A stretch of DNA of 6,260 nucleotides, taken from contig PKQU01000122.1 of assembly GCA_017577925.1 (NCBI GenBank), positions 1 through 6,260 of the forward strand, given 5' to 3'. The DNA comes from Bacillota bacterium. GTDB lineage: Bacteria; Bacillota; Bacilli; Calditerricolales; Calditerricolaceae. Positions 5,396 through 6,260 of the stretch are shown here, piece after piece. The first letter of the stretch is position 1; the number at the start of each line of letters is the position of its first letter. Below the pieces are notes generated by a model. That model ran no database searches, was not told where the DNA came from, and was given only the letters and a program-made list of their open reading frames with translations. A program made the translations under genes and the position numbers.

Positions 5396-6260
5396 ATGCG
5401 CAGGATTCTCTCGGGCATCCAACCGAGCGGACGGCTCACCATCGGCAACTACCTCGGGGCCATCAAGCAGTTTGTCGCTTTGCAACACGAGGCCGAGTGC
5501 TTCTTCATGATCGCCGACTACCACGCCATCACCGTGCCGCAGGAACCGGAGGCACTGCGGCAACAGACGCTCCAGGTGGCGGCCATGTACTACGCTGCCG
5601 GGATCGACCCGCAAAAGGCGACGGTCTTCGTGCAGTCCCACGTCCCCGCCCACACGGAGCTCGGCTGGGTGATGCAGTGTCTGGCCCACTTCGGCGAGCT
5701 GGGCCGGATGACGCAGTTCAAGGACAAGTCGGCCGGCAAGGAGTCCGTCTCGGCGGGGCTGTTCACCTATCCGACATTGCAGGCGGCGGACATCCTCCTC
5801 TACCAGGCCACACACGTGCCCGTCGGCGAAGACCAGAAGCAGCACCTGGAACTGACGCGCGACCTGGCCGAACGGTTCAACAAGCGCTTCGGCGAAACCT
5901 TTGTCCTGCCCGAGCCGCTCATCCAGAAGGTCGGCGGGCGGATCATGTCCCTCGACGACCCGACGAAGAAGATGAGCAAGTCGAACCCCAATCCCAACAG
6001 CTACATCTCCCTCTTGGACGAGCCCGACGTCATCCGCAAGAAGATCAAGCGCGCCGTCACCGACTCGGAGATGGAAGTGCGCTACGACCCGGAAACGAAA
6101 GCGGCCATCAGCAACCTGATGACCATCTACTCCCTGTGCTCCGGCCTGTCGCTGGAAGAAATCGAAGCGCGCTACCGCGGCAAGGGCTATGGCGTGTTCA
6201 AGGCCGATCTGGCCGAGGTGGTGGTGGAAACCCTCGCCCCGATCCAAGAGCGGTACCGCG
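5396..6260 (+). CDS. trpS: Tryptophanyl-tRNA synthetase, N-terminal 288 residues (cut by window edge)
   Basis: Class I aminoacyl-tRNA synthetase that activates tryptophan and charges tRNA-Trp, a homodimer in the cytoplasm. The open frame runs 288 codons to the edge; the family is usually about 330 residues, so about 40 C-terminal residues are missing. Seen: SGIQPSGRLTIGNYLGA (6-22) with the HIGH-type signature in TIGN (15-18); FFMIADYHAIT; GLFTYPTLQAADILLY and the PVGEDQKQHLELTRDLAERFN segment typical of bacterial TrpS; and KMSKS (192-196). All core catalytic motifs are intact. The start at 5396 gives MRRILSGIQPSG, matching the family N-terminus, behind a very strong ribosome site. It lies 68 bases after the transporter with no terminator or T-box between, unlike Bacillus subtilis trpS, which as I recall has a T-box leader. 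Identification is secure. Confidence 0.97.
   Translation, partial: MRRILSGIQPSGRLTIGNYLGAIKQFVALQHEAECFFMIADYHAITVPQEPEALRQQTLQVAAMYYAAGIDPQKATVFVQSHVPAHTELGWVMQCLAHFGELGRMTQFKDKSAGKESVSAGLFTYPTLQAADILLYQATHVPVGEDQKQHLELTRDLAERFNKRFGETFVLPEPLIQKVGGRIMSLDDPTKKMSKSNPNPNSYISLLDEPDVIRKKIKRAVTDSEMEVRYDPETKAAISNLMTIYSLCSGLSLEEIEARYRGKGYGVFKADLAEVVVETLAPIQERYR

Noticed and set aside
5375..6247. 290-codon open frame on the minus strand antisense to trpS
   Set aside because: The conserved HIGH and KMSKS motifs on the plus strand show which frame is real; the antisense product has no recognisable motif.

Overview
This GC-rich window looks like a piece of a Firmicutes (Bacilli-type) chromosome, possibly from a thermophile. 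The reasons are a glycyl T-box riboswitch ahead of glyQ-glyS, strong AGGAGG-type ribosome sites, GTG starts, and an alcohol dehydrogenase that closely resembles the 337-residue ADH-T class of thermophilic bacilli as I remember it. I cannot name the species. The genes are recognised from remembered family sequences and motifs; no database search was run.

Layout. Positions 1-2322 on the minus strand hold glyQ and glyS, the alpha and beta subunits of tetrameric glycyl-tRNA synthetase. They are nearly abutting (3 bases apart), and glyS runs off the left edge. Positions 2323-2680 carry their control region, read on the minus strand: a sigma-A-like promoter (2652-2680), a T-box leader with a glycine specifier, a T-box/antiterminator, and a 17-bp intrinsic terminator before the GTG start of glyQ. 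Positions 2681-2837 are the divergent upstream region of an alcohol dehydrogenase gene on the plus strand. It holds a TGTGAC/GTCACA inverted repeat of the kind bound by Rex or Crp/Fnr regulators, and a possible tiny leader ORF overlapping the adh start. The adh gene (2838-3851) is followed by two hairpins, the second a clear terminator (3890-3930). A new promoter (extended -10 at 3976-3984, overlapped by a 12-bp perfect palindrome) drives a 12-TM major facilitator transporter (4023-5327) that resembles the niacin transporter NiaP/YceI. After 68 bases comes trpS, tryptophanyl-tRNA synthetase, cut by the right edge.

How it fits together. Two translation loci (glyQS, trpS) flank two metabolic genes. 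The glyQS operon should be switched on when uncharged tRNA-Gly accumulates. adh is a self-contained unit with its own probable redox-linked operator and terminator, and its base composition is visibly less GC-rich than its neighbours, suggesting separate arrival. The transporter and trpS may share a transcript. The long ORFs antisense to glyS, the transporter and trpS are GC-driven shadows. I see no CRISPR array, tRNA, rRNA, insertion sequence or clearly new system; the most informative non-coding element is the T-box leader.
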